DNA from: Warburgia ugandensis
Taxonomy: Eukaryota; Streptophyta; Magnoliopsida; Canellales; Canellaceae
Assembly (NCBI GenBank): GCA_035236585.1
Contig: CP141136.1
Coordinates: 58,297,136 to 58,361,135, forward strand
Reading direction: 5' to 3'
Length of the DNA: 64,000 nucleotides
The notes under the pieces: generated by a model
The model's database searches: none
Told to the model about the DNA's origin: nothing
Seen by the model: the letters and a program-made list of their open reading frames with translations, nothing else
In this document: in pieces, positions 37,101 through 47,925 of the stretch
Position numbering within the stretch: the first letter of the stretch is position 1
Layout: the number at the start of each line of letters is the position of its first letter
Made by a program: the position numbers and the translations under genes

Positions 37101-38499
37101 CAGCCCAGCTTGCTTGAATGTAGGAGACAACGTCACCTTAATGCCCCAAGGAACATGAACTCATTTCACTAGCTATCAATAATAATAATAATAAAGGGTA
37201 TGTTAATTTCAGCTATTTCATGCAGGTACAAAGAGCAAGTGACATTTGATTGGCTGGGAAAAAGTAGAAAACAGAAAAAGTTAGAAGAAATGGCAGCTAG
37301 CTCGGCCAATCAAATATCACCTGTACTTTACAACTACAACTCCTTGCTGAAATTACCATCCCCTAATAATAATAATATTATTATTATTATGATTATTATA
37401 AACTAACAGTATGCATTTTGAGATCACATAAAAGAACTTCAATCTGTAGGCACCACTTACAATTCAAACAAAGTGGACATACCATCAAATAACAGAAGAT
37501 TGTGCCTACTTAGGTCCATAAACAGAAATTGTGAAAAATAGGCATTTATGGGCAAAGAACGTGAGGTTTATGGCGTGCATGAAGCTTCTCAATAAAACGA
37601 CGGACAATTTTAACGTGGAACCACTCTCATGGAAAACTGGGTTGTGCCCAACCCACTTGGCTCACAATTTTGACCTTCCTGACAGAGAAGAAAATTACAT
37701 CTAATTGTAAAAACATGTATGAAATGATTGAACCCAAATTACAACAAATTTTTCCAGGACAATTATTGGGCATTTTACTTCTGGTAGTTCTTGCAAAGCA
37801 TCGATCTAGTTTTTGATATAAAGTCTGGATGCATCCCGGCATAGTTGTCAAGTGCACAGGCAATTTTCAAGTTCATAACATTATCGGCAGAATTCAGAGA
37901 GAAGCCACCAAAATCAGCTGATTAAGTGCAATTAAATGGTTCATACTTTGTCAAACTTCATTATCAGTAGAATTAAGAGAAAAATCACAAAATCAGCTGA
38001 TTAAGTTCAATTAATTAGTTCATAGTTTCTCAAACCCAGACTCAACTTCTAGATACAGACATATTATGATTAGTAATTGAGGATGCTGACCGAATAGAAG
38101 ACTTATGACATGCAGAAATGGGAATCTTAGAATGATCTAAACTCGATCCAACCAAAGTCAGCCCAGCAAAGTCAACTGGGTTTGTCGAAGAAGTTACCCC
38201 ATGAGATTTACACGGAGATGAATACTTAATTCAACGAAGAGATCGAACATCTGCCCCAAGTCGGCAGCATTGCCGTGGGAATACAGGACAGTAGCTGTAG
38301 CCTTAGGATTCTTGAGATAAACAGCTACGATCTCCTGCCCTCTTCTTGTGGGAAGCTTTAAGATATCAACACCTTCTCTTCTAGGGATCTCAGGTATGTA
38401 CAAGCTACCCACAGACTCGTCCAAAACGAGCTGGTAGGATGAAGGATTCGGTGGAAAGAATGCGAATTTGGCTGCGATGGAAGACGTCACTGCCCCCAT
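30938..38499 (-). CDS. ABHD17-like alpha/beta hydrolase (putative protein depalmitoylase)
   Basis: Five exons on the reverse strand join in frame: 38499-38198, 36224-36188, 36036-35800, 35730-35683 and 31153-30938. They give 279 residues with GT-AG introns throughout. The product belongs to the plant ABHD17 group. Animal members remove palmitate from proteins, and the plant members are probably acyl-protein thioesterases. The triad is intact: Ser147 in GQSVGSG, Asp212 in HGTADD and His241 in GGGHCN. The Ser-Asp and Asp-His spacings of 65 and 29 equal those of human ABHD17A (S190, D255, H284). [12 protein letters not shown] provides the oxyanion region. The start at 38499 gives [17 protein letters not shown], the family's conserved N-terminus, and fits an N-myristoylation consensus (Gly2, Ser6). 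The frame stays open upstream, but no ATG is in frame there. Intron 4 is 4.5 kb and holds a SINE. Confidence 0.93.
31491..31517. repeat. (TA)n microsatellite
   Basis: About 13 TA units within intron 4 of the hydrolase gene. Confidence 0.9.
33456..33502 (-). mobile_element. Minimal RTE LINE 3'-end fragment
   Basis: catcatcatcatcatcaa followed by gccttatcccaattagggtc, the exact 3' end of the RTE elements and nothing more. About 47 bases, in the hydrolase intron. Confidence 0.65.
35012..35197 (+). mobile_element. Au-type SINE in ABHD17-like intron 4
   Basis: Best-preserved SINE in the window. It has an 18-bp perfect target-site duplication ttatcattttaatttcta at 34994-35011 and 35198-35215. Head gaggagacttggcgcaacgg, B-box-like ggttcaaggc, gcaaggtaaggttgcgtac, cgccccttccctagacc and a gttgcccttttctttt end. 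Confidence 0.93.
35683..35730 (-). CDS. ABHD17-like exon 4 ([16 protein letters not shown])
   Basis: Exactly 16 codons, acceptor tttttcag, donor gtaagt. The next exon begins with the GTADD that completes the catalytic-Asp loop. Confidence 0.92.
35800..36036 (-). CDS. ABHD17-like exon 3 with nucleophile Ser147
   Basis: 79 codons: [17 protein letters not shown], then [37 protein letters not shown] and TFWFDIYK. Acceptor acag, donor gtattg. Confidence 0.93.
36188..36224 (-). CDS. ABHD17-like exon 2 ([12 protein letters not shown])
   Basis: A 37-base microexon-like exon with acceptor cttttgcag and donor gtagtt. It encodes the strongly conserved [12 protein letters not shown] block. Confidence 0.92.
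36225..38197. other. ABHD17-like intron 1
   Basis: About 2 kb. It contains an (AAT)n/(ATT)n mini-palindrome at 37363-37390 and an 80-bp tandem duplication at 37880-38039. No second gene was seen. Confidence 0.65.
37880..38039. repeat. 80-bp tandem duplication
   Basis: Two units begin attatc(g/a)g(c/t)agaatt at 37880 and 37960 and share aaaatcagctgattaagt and caattaa. They are diverged by about a dozen changes. Confidence 0.75.
38198..38499 (-). CDS. ABHD17-like exon 1
   Basis: Encodes [12 protein letters not shown] through [12 protein letters not shown] to HLRVNLMG, with donor GTAACT. The ATG context has A at -3 and G at +4. Confidence 0.92.
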
Positions 38500-38519
38500 A
38501 ATCTCGTCACAACATGCAT
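38487..38519 (-). promoter_or_regulatory. Overlapping upstream ORF at the ABHD17-like start
   Basis: An ATG at 38519 opens a 10-codon frame ([10 protein letters not shown]) that runs past the main ATG at 38499 and stops at 38487. A second ATG at 38515 gives only two codons. If both lie in the mature 5' UTR they would reduce initiation at the main start. The effect is inferred, not shown. Confidence 0.45.
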
Positions 38520-39881
38520 TCCCTCGATTCGAGAAAGAATAACCAAAATATTCAAAGCGAAGCAACGGAATCAGGGTTGCAGATTCGGATTCTGAATGGG
38601 ATTCGATTTGACTGGATTCTGCTTGCAGAAATGCTTCTTCCACCTCACGCTAATCAAGAAAATGCAGGGAAAATGTTTGTTCTTTTGCAGCAAAGAAATG
38701 GGGATAAATGGCAGCAACTTTTTCTTCTCTTGGGGGAAAAATTTGACGTGGAGAATAAATGTTTGGAGAGAGAAAGCAGCGAAGCAACTTTTCAGTTATT
38801 TTTCATTTTCCTTTTTAATGTTTCATCAGCAGACGACGCCGATTTTGAGGTAAACAGGAGATAAAGAACTAATCCCCAGAGAGAGAGAGAGAGATTTCCC
38901 ATCAAAGATGAAAGTAGGTGATCAAAGGTGGTACCCACTTTTTCCATGATTGGGACCCACCTTTCCAGATCCATTTCGCTTCATCTGAATGGCTTGATGC
39001 GACTTTGGAATGTTGCCAGCTAAACCGTACGATTGGATATTCTAGCATCTGGAGAGATCAACTTCTAATCAGCTGAAAACCAACAGCCAGGAACTTCTTC
39101 TAAGCAGCCACCCATCAGCAAAAACCACAACTTCTTAGACCCAGAATCATCCAATCATCACTACTTTAAGTTAGGCTAAGAGACATTCAAATGACCAACA
39201 AATCACATGAACAGACCAGATCAATCAAACAGCATCCCTCGTGAAAAGTGGGCCACCACAATCATTTTCCCAGGGGAAAATAGAGATTTTGTACCATGAA
39301 TTGATAAGCACTAGTAAAGAAGAGCAGGCCTAAAGTTGCATGTGATAGTTCATGTTTAATGGGTACTGGCTTTGATGGAAAAGATAAAGAATCTTGTTCA
39401 TTGAATGATCCTGGATTGCTATTATGATTATAATGCACAAAGTAGGACTAGTAGAATCTTAACTACTCCAAAGATAAGGATTGCCAAGCTGGTGGATTTT
39501 CTGGGTCTGAAAGTATGTCCAACAAATGAATAATTTGAATAGCAAAAGCCTTTTTGGGGCACACACATGCACACACAGTAGAGAATAGGTCAGTCTTGGA
39601 TCCAAGTTCATTAGGAGATGCCAGAGTGTGACATTGAATAGTTGTCCCTGCAAGTGTGTGTGGGAATTTACGATCTAGTCAAAAGTGCAAATTACAGGAC
39701 TGAATAAAAAATTCTGATAATTTTTTCTTCCTAAACTTTTTTGGATTTTTTCTTAAATGTGTTTTTGAATTTTATGATTTTTTGCCTTGCCCCATTTAGT
39801 TTTGAATCTAAACTTTGTCATTATGAATGGAATGTAGAAATAGTTGTGCACATGAGCCTAGGAAAATCTAATTTTATTCAA

Positions 39882-39884
<3 letters not shown>
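38520..39884. other. Promoter/5' UTR region of the ABHD17-like gene and intergenic
   Basis: On the reverse strand this contains a likely 5' UTR, including a (GA)n/(CT)n tract at 38879-38894. No TATA box could be chosen with confidence and no other gene was seen. Confidence 0.4.

Positions 39885-39885
<1 letters not shown>

Positions 39886-39924
<39 letters not shown>
39886..39924. repeat. (GA)n microsatellite
   Basis: About 19 GA units. Confidence 0.95.
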
Positions 39925-39925
<1 letters not shown>

Positions 39926-39957
39926 CTTTTGAGTAGGAGCGGAATCATTGACATACT

Positions 39958-40490
39958 TCAGACAGGGCAATGCCAAAGGAAAGTAATTATATGATGTAAC
40001 CGGTCGCATAAATTTTTTATGGGAAGGCATCTTAAAAGGTGAATGTCTACTCGCTTTTTTATTGATGTGAAACTCATTATACGATGCAACTGGTCGCATA
40101 AAAAGTTATATAAACGCATCTTAAAAGATGAATGTCTACCTGCTTTTTTATTGATGTTTCTTGATTTGGTGTCAATGAATCGTCTAAGTATCAAAGGTCT
40201 TATCTATTGAATCATTTTTTAAACCATGAATTTTTTTATTGTTTATATAGTAAAATACATGGTATAGCGAGAGGGGGGATTTTCAATGGGAGCTACTCAT
40301 TTACTTCTGACAAGGCAATGCCAAAGGAAAGTAATTATATGATACAACCGGTTGCATTAAAAGTTGTATGAAGGCATCTTAAAAGGTGAATGTCTGCCCA
40401 CTTTTTTCAAATGTTCCTTGATTTGGTGTCATCGAATCGTCCAAGTATCAAAGGTCTTATCGATTGAATCATTCTTAAAATCATCAATTT
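39958..40490. repeat. Diverged direct repeats of a ~110 + 75 bp unit
   Basis: The block ggcaatgccaaaggaaagta...ggcatcttaaaaggtgaatg occurs at 39966 and 40314. A partial copy (caactggtcgcat...cgcatcttaaaagatgaatg) lies at 40087. The following block ttgatttggtgtca...aaggtcttatc occurs at 40151 and 40419. The order suggests one tandem duplication plus an extra partial unit. No coding content was recognised. Confidence 0.75.
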
Positions 40491-41487
40491 TTTATTTATT
40501 TAGGTTGCAAAATAAGTTACACCATCTATTTACAACTTCAAAGGTCCAAAACTAAGGTTTTTACTATGCTTTGATGGATGATTCTTATATGTAAGCCATC
40601 TAAGATGGTCTGCATCATATTATCAACTTTCATCACTCACAATTTTGAAAAGAGAAGAGTCAACATCCAATTTTTTTTAATGGTCAACATCAACTTTTTA
40701 AGGCTAGCACTGTGTACTAACATATTAGACAAAGAGAATTGAATCGACCAAAAGAGAAGGGTCATTAAAACAAATGTTTAGTATAGTTGATCGTAGACAA
40801 TTTGTTGTCTTCCTTGAAATATGATTGGTTATAGGTTTGAGTTGCTACTTCTCTCTTTGATGGGGAATTAGATTTAGGAGAGTGTGTCTATATGAGTAAT
40901 TTGCTTTGTAATTATTCTTTTGTAAAAAATAAATAAATAAATAAATATAATTATATAATTATATAATTATATAATATTAAAAAAAAGGTTACATATTAAC
41001 CCTTTCTCAAGTTATAAATACATTATTTACCTATTGAGTTTGTTAGCAGGTAGACAATTAATATTAGCAAGTAACAAGTACTCTCTCTCTCTCTCTCTAA
41101 ACCATTTGCTGCTGATATTCACCACATAAGGAACATATTTGATATTCCTTTTTAGGGTAATCCATAGTTTCTTGGGTCCCTTTCTAACTGCACCTCTGCT
41201 TGTTGCACTAGTCCATGATTTTGCTCCTTGGCTTAGCAATTATTTACAAAACGGCCGTCAAGATTGTTTTCCCACAGTGGCCAAGAATCTGATTCTCCTT
41301 CTTCACTATGATCTTTTGGAGAAGTAGCCAAAATGGTTTTTCATTTTCATCGGACTCTATCAATATACAACAATTTAACAGCTCAAATGATTAATTAAAA
41401 CACCGTTCCAAAGAATTGATGAAAGGAGTTTCTTACTCCGGTGATCAGGTGTTTAAAACTCGAACTCAAAGATACTGTTATAGAATA
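40491..41487. other. Intergenic, AT-rich, nothing recognised
   Basis: Contains an AAAT/TATAAT-type simple repeat at about 40927-40976 and a (CT)n tract at 41079-41098. That tract and its right neighbour were copied to 42713. No gene was seen. Confidence 0.4.
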
Positions 41488-41612
41488 TTGCGAGTGTGAC
41501 CTTGAGGTCAGGGGTTTAAGGTTTAAAAATAATCTCTTGTAAAATGTAAGACAAATCTATGTACTATTAATCTTTGTGATCTACTCCTTGGATCTACATG
41601 TACAGGAGACTA
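41488..41612 (+). mobile_element. Au-type SINE fragment, 5'-truncated
   Basis: Lacks the A-box head. It begins in the B-box region (gtgtgaccttgaggtcaggg), continues through cttgtaaaatgtaagaca and ends near gtacaggagac. Confidence 0.65.
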
Positions 41613-42274
41613 ATTTCTTATAGAGAGAAGACTTATTAGTCTGTTGGGGAACCAAGAGAGAAGATTTTGCATAAGCGAGAAAGATGGGCAGGTCGGCCTG
41701 GGTCGGGTTGCGGGCATTTTTTATTGGGATGGGTCACCGATCAAATGGGCGGTGGACCAAAATTGATACCTCGGCCAAGGAGGTGTATAGTTTGGATCGC
41801 CAAAAATTTAGGGGCCACTTGTACTTTTTGACTTCTGTGGCATTTGCGTGGGTTGATAATGATCCCTGCCAATTCAAAAATAAAAAGTTAGAGACACCAC
41901 AGTGTACTTTTTGACATTATAATACTTCTTTTTTATTATTTTAGTTTGGTACTAGATGATGCAAAACAAATCATAAAAAATAAAATAAAAAAGCATTATA
42001 GTTGTCATTACGTTTCAATTATTTGTGTAATTTGTGATTATTTCTGATAGGCAAGGCTTATGTAATCTGGTTTATGTGATTATGCTGGCTTGTTCTTAGA
42101 CAAATGATATCTAAATTGAAGTTTGGGACTGACTTCAAAATCATGTGCAGCTTAGCCAACCTTTAGATGCTCTGACTTAATCATCTTGTTCAGCCTCCCA
42201 CATTTAGGCTGTCTACAAAAAATTATATCCATTTGATGCTTCTAATTATATTTTTCGTTGAAAACTATAATGAC

Positions 42275-42704
42275 CATCATCATCATCAAGACCTTATCCC
42301 AATTAAGGGTCTGCACATGAATCTTATTCCTCCATTTCTCTCGATTAAGTACCACAACTTCATTTAGTCCCAAAGTTTTTAAATCCTTTCTCACAACTTC
42401 TATTCACGTTCTTTTGGATTTTCTCCTTGTCCTTTTAGAACATTCTACTTGCATTGCCTCACTTCTACTAACCAGTACCATTTTCGGTCTCTTTTTGGCA
42501 TGTCCAAACCATCTAAGTATAATCTCCCTCATCTTGTTACCTATTGGTGCTATCCCTAAGTTTTCTCATCTAAACATTATCATTTACACGACGCTCATCA
42601 TGTGAGCATGATATTCCTTAACTGCCCAATACTCTGATTCATAGAGCATGGCTAGCCTTATGGTCATTCTATAGAATTTTCCTTTTAGTTTTAGTGGCAC
42701 TCAC
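42275..42704 (-). mobile_element. RTE LINE 3' fragment, reverse arm of an inverted pair
   Basis: From the catcatcatc tail and accttatcccaattaagggt end through the reverse of RGRPKRTW and MLYGSECW to about gagtggcac, where it stops. It corresponds to the last ~430 bases of the forward copy at 42796-43851. Confidence 0.85.
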
Positions 42705-42795
42705 CTCCTTTTCAAGTACTCTCTCTCTCTCTCTCTAAACCATTTCCTTTCAGTGGCAGTCACCGGGGTTGCCCTTTTCTCATCTGTTCTCATCT
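42705..42795. other. Filler DNA between inverted RTE fragments
   Basis: Contains a near-exact copy of 41075-41107 (caagtactctct...taaaccattt) at 42713-42743 and an Au-SINE-tail-like ggggttgcccttttct at about 42764. Such patchwork is typical of templated break repair. Confidence 0.65.
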
Positions 42796-43851
42796 TATAG
42801 AGAAAGCTTATGATAGAGTCCCTAGAGAGTTAATATGGAGGATGTTGGGTGGTAAAGGGGTTTCTCAAGGGTATATAGATATAATTAAAGATATGTATGA
42901 GGGAGCAGTAACAAATATTAAGACTACTAGTGGCGTGACTAGTGATTTTCCTATCACTGTCGGTTACACCAAGGATTGGCATTGAGTCCATACCTTTTCA
43001 CATTAGTTATGGATGAGTTGACAAAACATCTGCATGAGGAGATTCCCTGGTGCATGCTATTTGCAGACGATATAGTCCTACTTGATGAGACAAGGGAGGG
43101 TGTAAACATAAAGATAGAGTTATGGAGAGAAGCATTAGAATCGAAAGGATTTGAAATTAGTCAAACTAAGACAAAATATATGGAATGTAATTTTAGCAAG
43201 GAGAGTAGGAGTGGAACACCAGTCAAGATTGATAACCAAGAGGTCCCCATGAGAGACCACTTTCGATACTTAGGATCAGTGATCCATGAGAGTGGAGAGA
43301 TTGAGAGGGAGGTTACCCAGAGAATCCAAGCGGGTTGGAACAAATGGAGATGTGCATCCGGTGTTTTATGTGATCGACGGGTGCCACTCAAACTAAAGGA
43401 AAAATTCTATAGGATGACTATAAGGCCGGCTATGCTCTATGGATCAGAGTGTTGGGCAGTTAAGGAACATCATGCTCATAGGATGAGTGTCGCAGAAATG
43501 AGGATGTTGAGATGGATGAGTGGTAAGACAAGAAAGGATAGAATTAGAAATGAAAATATTAGAGGAAATTTAGGGATAGCACCAATAGGTAACAAGATGA
43601 GGGAGATTAAACTTAGATGGTTTGAACATGTTCAAAGGAGACCAACAACAGCACCAGTTAGAAGGAGTGAGGCAATACAAGTTGAAGGTTCTAAAAGGGC
43701 AAGGGGAAGGCCCAAAAGAACGTGGATAGAAGTGGTGAGGAAAGACTTGAAAACTTTGGGACTAAATAAAACCATGGTATTTAATAGAGTGGAATGGAGG
43801 AATAAGATTCATGTGGCCGACCCCTAATCGGGATAAGGTCTTGATGATGAT
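42796..43851 (+). mobile_element. RTE LINE, 5'-truncated, relatively young copy
   Basis: Starts inside the reverse transcriptase (EKAYDRVPRELIW) and runs to the canonical end taatcgggataaggtc plus gatgatga. One base is missing at about 42965 (cggttacacc against ggattgcacc in the other copies), which breaks the frame. After it, 283 codons are open to the natural stop. Confidence 0.9.
42976..43827 (+). pseudogene. RTE reverse transcriptase C-terminal half (283-codon open frame)
   Basis: The longest intact RTE frame in the window. ALSPYLFTLVMDELTKHL leads to [17 protein letters not shown] with the catalytic FADD, then a KTKYMECNF block, [32 protein letters not shown], a basic RNENIRGNLGIAPIG and RPKRTWIEVVRKDL. 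It ends HVADP before TAA. The N-terminal half of the polymerase is truncated or out of frame, so it cannot act alone. It is LINE-encoded, not a host gene. Confidence 0.88.
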
Positions 43852-43854
43852 TAA

Positions 43855-46440
43855 TATAAATACTTTTATTAAAATCAGGATCGATCTAATGATTCACATA
43901 CGCAGCCCCAGTAGTCATTACATACATTCTCCAAATATTACAATCCAAATTATAAAATAATCAATACAACTTCCTCAATGTAAATACCTTGAGCAGTAGT
44001 TTGGTGATGATTATCCTTTAGTTTTGAGCTTTCAATCTTCCTTAACTGTATCTGAGATATTGTAAACATTTAAACATTTACAATATCTCAGCAAGCTATG
44101 CTTGGTAGGGGATATAAGAAATATAATCAATATATCTCAAAATCAACAATTCTTTATATCCATGATATAAACCAATTTATACATTGGATAACAATTTATC
44201 CTTCATTCATCATATGAATTATATGTATATACTACATATAAATAAAGCCCTTTAAAATAGTTAATATAGTTAATATCATCAATAATATCTCATTTCCAAA
44301 CTGATTTCAATATTAACACTAAGTGTTAATATACTAGTGTTAATATATAATTATACTGTATTGAGAATCATTCTCCAATACAACATTGCTAATAACTTTT
44401 GCTGAGTATCTCATCATGGCATAAAATAAGGCATCTCATCATGCTATAACATAGGCATCTCATCATGCCATAATTAATTGCATCATAATGCAAAATAATC
44501 CCAAGGACTACCATGCTTGCAGTCTCAATCCGTACAACGTGCTTGGATAATTGCTTAATATTCCACTGATACCGCGATGAAAAATACAGATCCATGTTCG
44601 TATGGGTGGAACTATGGCTGTCACAATGGCGGCCTTCCCATAATTGCCCCATCTGACATTTTGCCTCTCTTTGGGCATGGTATCATCGTGATAATCAGTT
44701 TTGAAGAGTGGGTGGTCAAACCCTCATAACTCTCCTAGCATTGGCATCCCTAAGCATAAGCCTATCTTAAAACAAAATCACAAGCCTCCATGCTTGTATG
44801 GAAAATAATATTTCATACTTACAAACTGTGTCTAGTTATAATAGGACATGCCTATAACTTATTTCCTTAAGATTTAGGGGTCCAACTTATATAGTTCAAA
44901 TCTTCTCATTCTACCCAATAACTAATTTCATAATTACTTAATCAATCACTTTGTATTCATTTCAACATCATTTGTTGTCGTTAGTAATTTCATAATTAGT
45001 TAATCAATCACTTTATATTCATTTCACCATCATTTGTTGATTTATAAACAATTCTAAGGCAATTATAATCAATCTATAGTTATCAGAATAAGATTGTGAC
45101 ATCCTGGGTTTTTATAAATAGATTTTCTAAATATTTTTTACTCATTTGAAAAAATTATTTTGTTAGGAACCATCCCTAAATTTTATTTTATTTTTCAACT
45201 CTACATATAATAATATATTTGAACTTCTTCTTCTAACGCAAGTGCGTCAAATAAATCTCCACAATATATTCAAAATAAGAGTTCATCTTTTTTCAGCCAG
45301 TCAAGACCTACTAATCACAGCCCAAACGCTACTAAGATAAATCACAATTTCAAATGCTCTAATTTATTACAAATTTACTAAAGTCTTTAAATAAAATAAA
45401 ACTATTTTCTAGTCTTCATACTTTGAAACCCCAAGTTCACTCAACTTCCTGCTCATCAATCTCAAGTTTTTCCTTCTGTCCTTCACCTGTGGGGTGGTTT
45501 GGTGAGTAATTTAAATTACCCAATAGATAATACAAGACTAGTCAAAATAGCAGAAATTTATGCTATGTGGTTTTATTTATTTATATTAAATACACATGAT
45601 TGATTTATAAAAGTTAATGAAATCATCAAATAGTGGCACTTCAAATCCATGAATAAGTATTTCCATCAAAATCAAACTATTTCAAATAACAAAATCAAAT
45701 ACATTAATCCATCAATTCATCAACTATTCAATCAAATGATCAATCACTAAGTGGCATAAGTTAATATTCTTGAGAACGATCGACGTGTCATCTCGTATCC
45801 AAACTAATCATAAGGTTAGCTATGCACGCAAGGAAACAAAAGTTTCCATTTGAGCTTGTCAGTGGGTACTACACCGACTACACCGTCTGCATGGGATAGA
45901 CAGATCAAACCAAAAACAAGAGTAGCCTTCCCATGCATCTTACTCCCGTCAAAAATGCCTACCATAGGCTAGTACCTGTTCAGAAGCCAGTGGCCAACTG
46001 GACTTCCTAGCATAGTAACCAACGGCACTTTCTATATAAAAATCCCCAAGTCAGGACTAACTCATTGAGTTGCCTGATTACTCAAAATCTCATGGCACTA
46101 AGGTGCCCAAATCAAAACTAAAGGTATACTAACAAGTAGCACGAAATTTTCATTCTCGTTAGTTCAAAACTTATGCATAAACATTTATATGCCAAACCTC
46201 ATGTAATTATGTACAATTTTCTTGAAGAATCAAATGAAAGCAACAATTCAAAACAAAAGGGTTTCATAACCGTTCAACGGCATAATATCACTTTGCACCT
46301 ACAAAGCTTCTAGTTACTATCTATTCCAAGTACTTTCAAACACAAATCATATGCTAAATAAATCCATATTTCTTGTAAGCATCATTTTCAAATATTTGAG
46401 GGTTCTACTTTTGTCATCCATCCCAATTATAAACATAGCC
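43855..46440 (-). mobile_element. Probable LTR-type repeat remnants, reverse
   Basis: No coding domains. Contains the hairpin GAGATATTG...CAATATCTC (44054-44089) shared with 10731-10759. At 45109 is TGTGACATCCTGGGTTTTTA, resembling the starts at 10226 and 63657. The whole may be one or two solo LTRs or LTR pieces. A 61-bp tandem duplication lies at 44923-45042. Confidence 0.35.
44923..45042. repeat. 61-bp tandem duplication
   Basis: Two units with aatttcataatta(c/g)ttaatc and catttca(a/c)catcatttgttg. Confidence 0.8.
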
Positions 46441-47324
46441 CATAAGTTATAACACTGCATAGTAAGTTGGATAGTGTAATTATTGTTTGTCTACTATTTG
46501 TGATATTTATTATGTAAATTCATGGGGCATGACTTGGTGTGTAATATGTTACAAGCATCGCTTATCATGCTATGTATTGTGTTTTAGTTTAATATCCACA
46601 TATTTGGGTTTTCTTATTTATTTATTTTTATTTTTATTTTAAGTAGTGTGGAAATCTCAATCTCATATGTGACATTAGCGTTTCAATATGTGCAAAATGT
46701 ATGATGGAAGCTGAAAATCTGGTTTTTTTGTTTTTCTTTTGTCGTTTGGGGGTTTGTAGATGGAAGATTTCGAATTACATAAACACTAATAGAACTCGAG
46801 AAACTTAATGTAGAAGTGAAAAGCATGTTACCTGAAGATATTATATCAACAAGGTGTAACCCAGCTCAAGACAGTGAGTGTATCATCCTGGGTATGAAAA
46901 GATAGCAAGTTTGTGCGTATGAAAACCCATATACAAGCCCTATTCACTACCAGCATTAGAATTTAGTTAACTTGAAAACTTGTAGAAGTGATTCAAGTTG
47001 ATCAACAGATAGGACCTTAGTTGACAGGGTTTTAGCATTCATCAGATACCACTCGACTTTCACACATCCAGGAAACTCTTAGCATGCTCACAATTCTGTT
47101 AATTCATTTAGATGTAATTATAGAAAAATTTGCAAGAGCAAGTTCAGTTGACAAGTTGACGTGCACAAATCAGATTACAATATCATTATAATAAAGTTCC
47201 TCAAGTTTGTTAAGAATCAACCTTTGTTCTTCAATTGCTACTGCTTAAATTAGTCCATGATAATAAAACCAGTGTGTTCATAGTGTACAGAAGTTTAACA
47301 AGCTTTATTCTTTTCTTGGGACAG
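46441..47324. other. Upstream of the orphan exon, nothing recognised
   Basis: No upstream exon that would join in frame to 47325 could be identified by eye. Confidence 0.4.
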
Positions 47325-47925
47325 TCAGAAAGAGAATGAAAGGAAAGAAAGAGGTTTCTCTCTCCGTAGCTTAGAGCCTTTTGTTAAGAGGACTAGGAAG
47401 GCTTTAAATCCCAGTAGTAGTGGTCTAGATTCTGGGTCTCCAAAATCAACTAGAGTGGGGTTTAAGTTAAACGGGTTTATTTTCCATGGGAAGACGCCAT
47501 CAAAGACTAATATTGGATTGAGAAGTTCAAAAAATATTGCACATATTCTAGATGACAAGATTGTAGCAATCCCCAAGCGTCCTCGTGATTTCTCGAGGCA
47601 AAGGAAACTGCAACATGATCATATTCTAAAGGAGGCCAAGGATTGTGCATCTAAGCAAGTAACCGGTCTATCTACTTATAGTAGCAGGAGAAATGCTAAA
47701 GTTGAGAAAAGTAAATTATGCTACAATCAGACTGCTTCAATTGAGTCCTTGGAAGGTAAAAAGAAGAGAATTGTGAATGATGGTAAGGAGAATAACTCTG
47801 AGATAGAAAATCATTCATGTCCTGAGGGTGAAGAGGATGGAGCTGCTCCACTTACTACATTTTCAGCACCAGAAAGGTTGACAGAAATTGCAGAAAGAGG
47901 CATAAGTCAGCCTATAGATTACTAG
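47325..47925 (+). CDS. Probable terminal exon of an unrecognised plant protein
   Basis: I do not recognise the family. After a pyrimidine-rich acceptor (ttcttttcttgggacag, ending 47324) a frame stays open for about 199 codons to TAG at 47923-47925. It is basic and polar: ERKERGFSLRSLEPFVKRTR, VGFKLNGFIFHGKTPSKTN, then DKIVAIPKRPRDFSRQRK, an acidic stretch ending PEGEEDGAAPLTTF and a final ERGISQPIDY. The Lys/Arg runs suggest a nuclear protein. There is no ATG at the start of the open frame (47455 is GTG), so an upstream exon is required. AATAAA at 47950-47955 could be its poly(A) signal. It could also be a gene fragment carried here by a transposon. Confidence 0.45.

Noticed and set aside
38500..38643. 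48-residue N-terminal extension of the ABHD17-like protein
   Set aside because: The frame is open but starts with GTG. No in-frame ATG exists, and the family's conserved N-terminus begins at 38499.
42275..43851. Twin-priming inversion of a single LINE
   Set aside because: Both arms possess the LINE 3' terminus and overlap the same region. Twin priming would leave only one 3' end.
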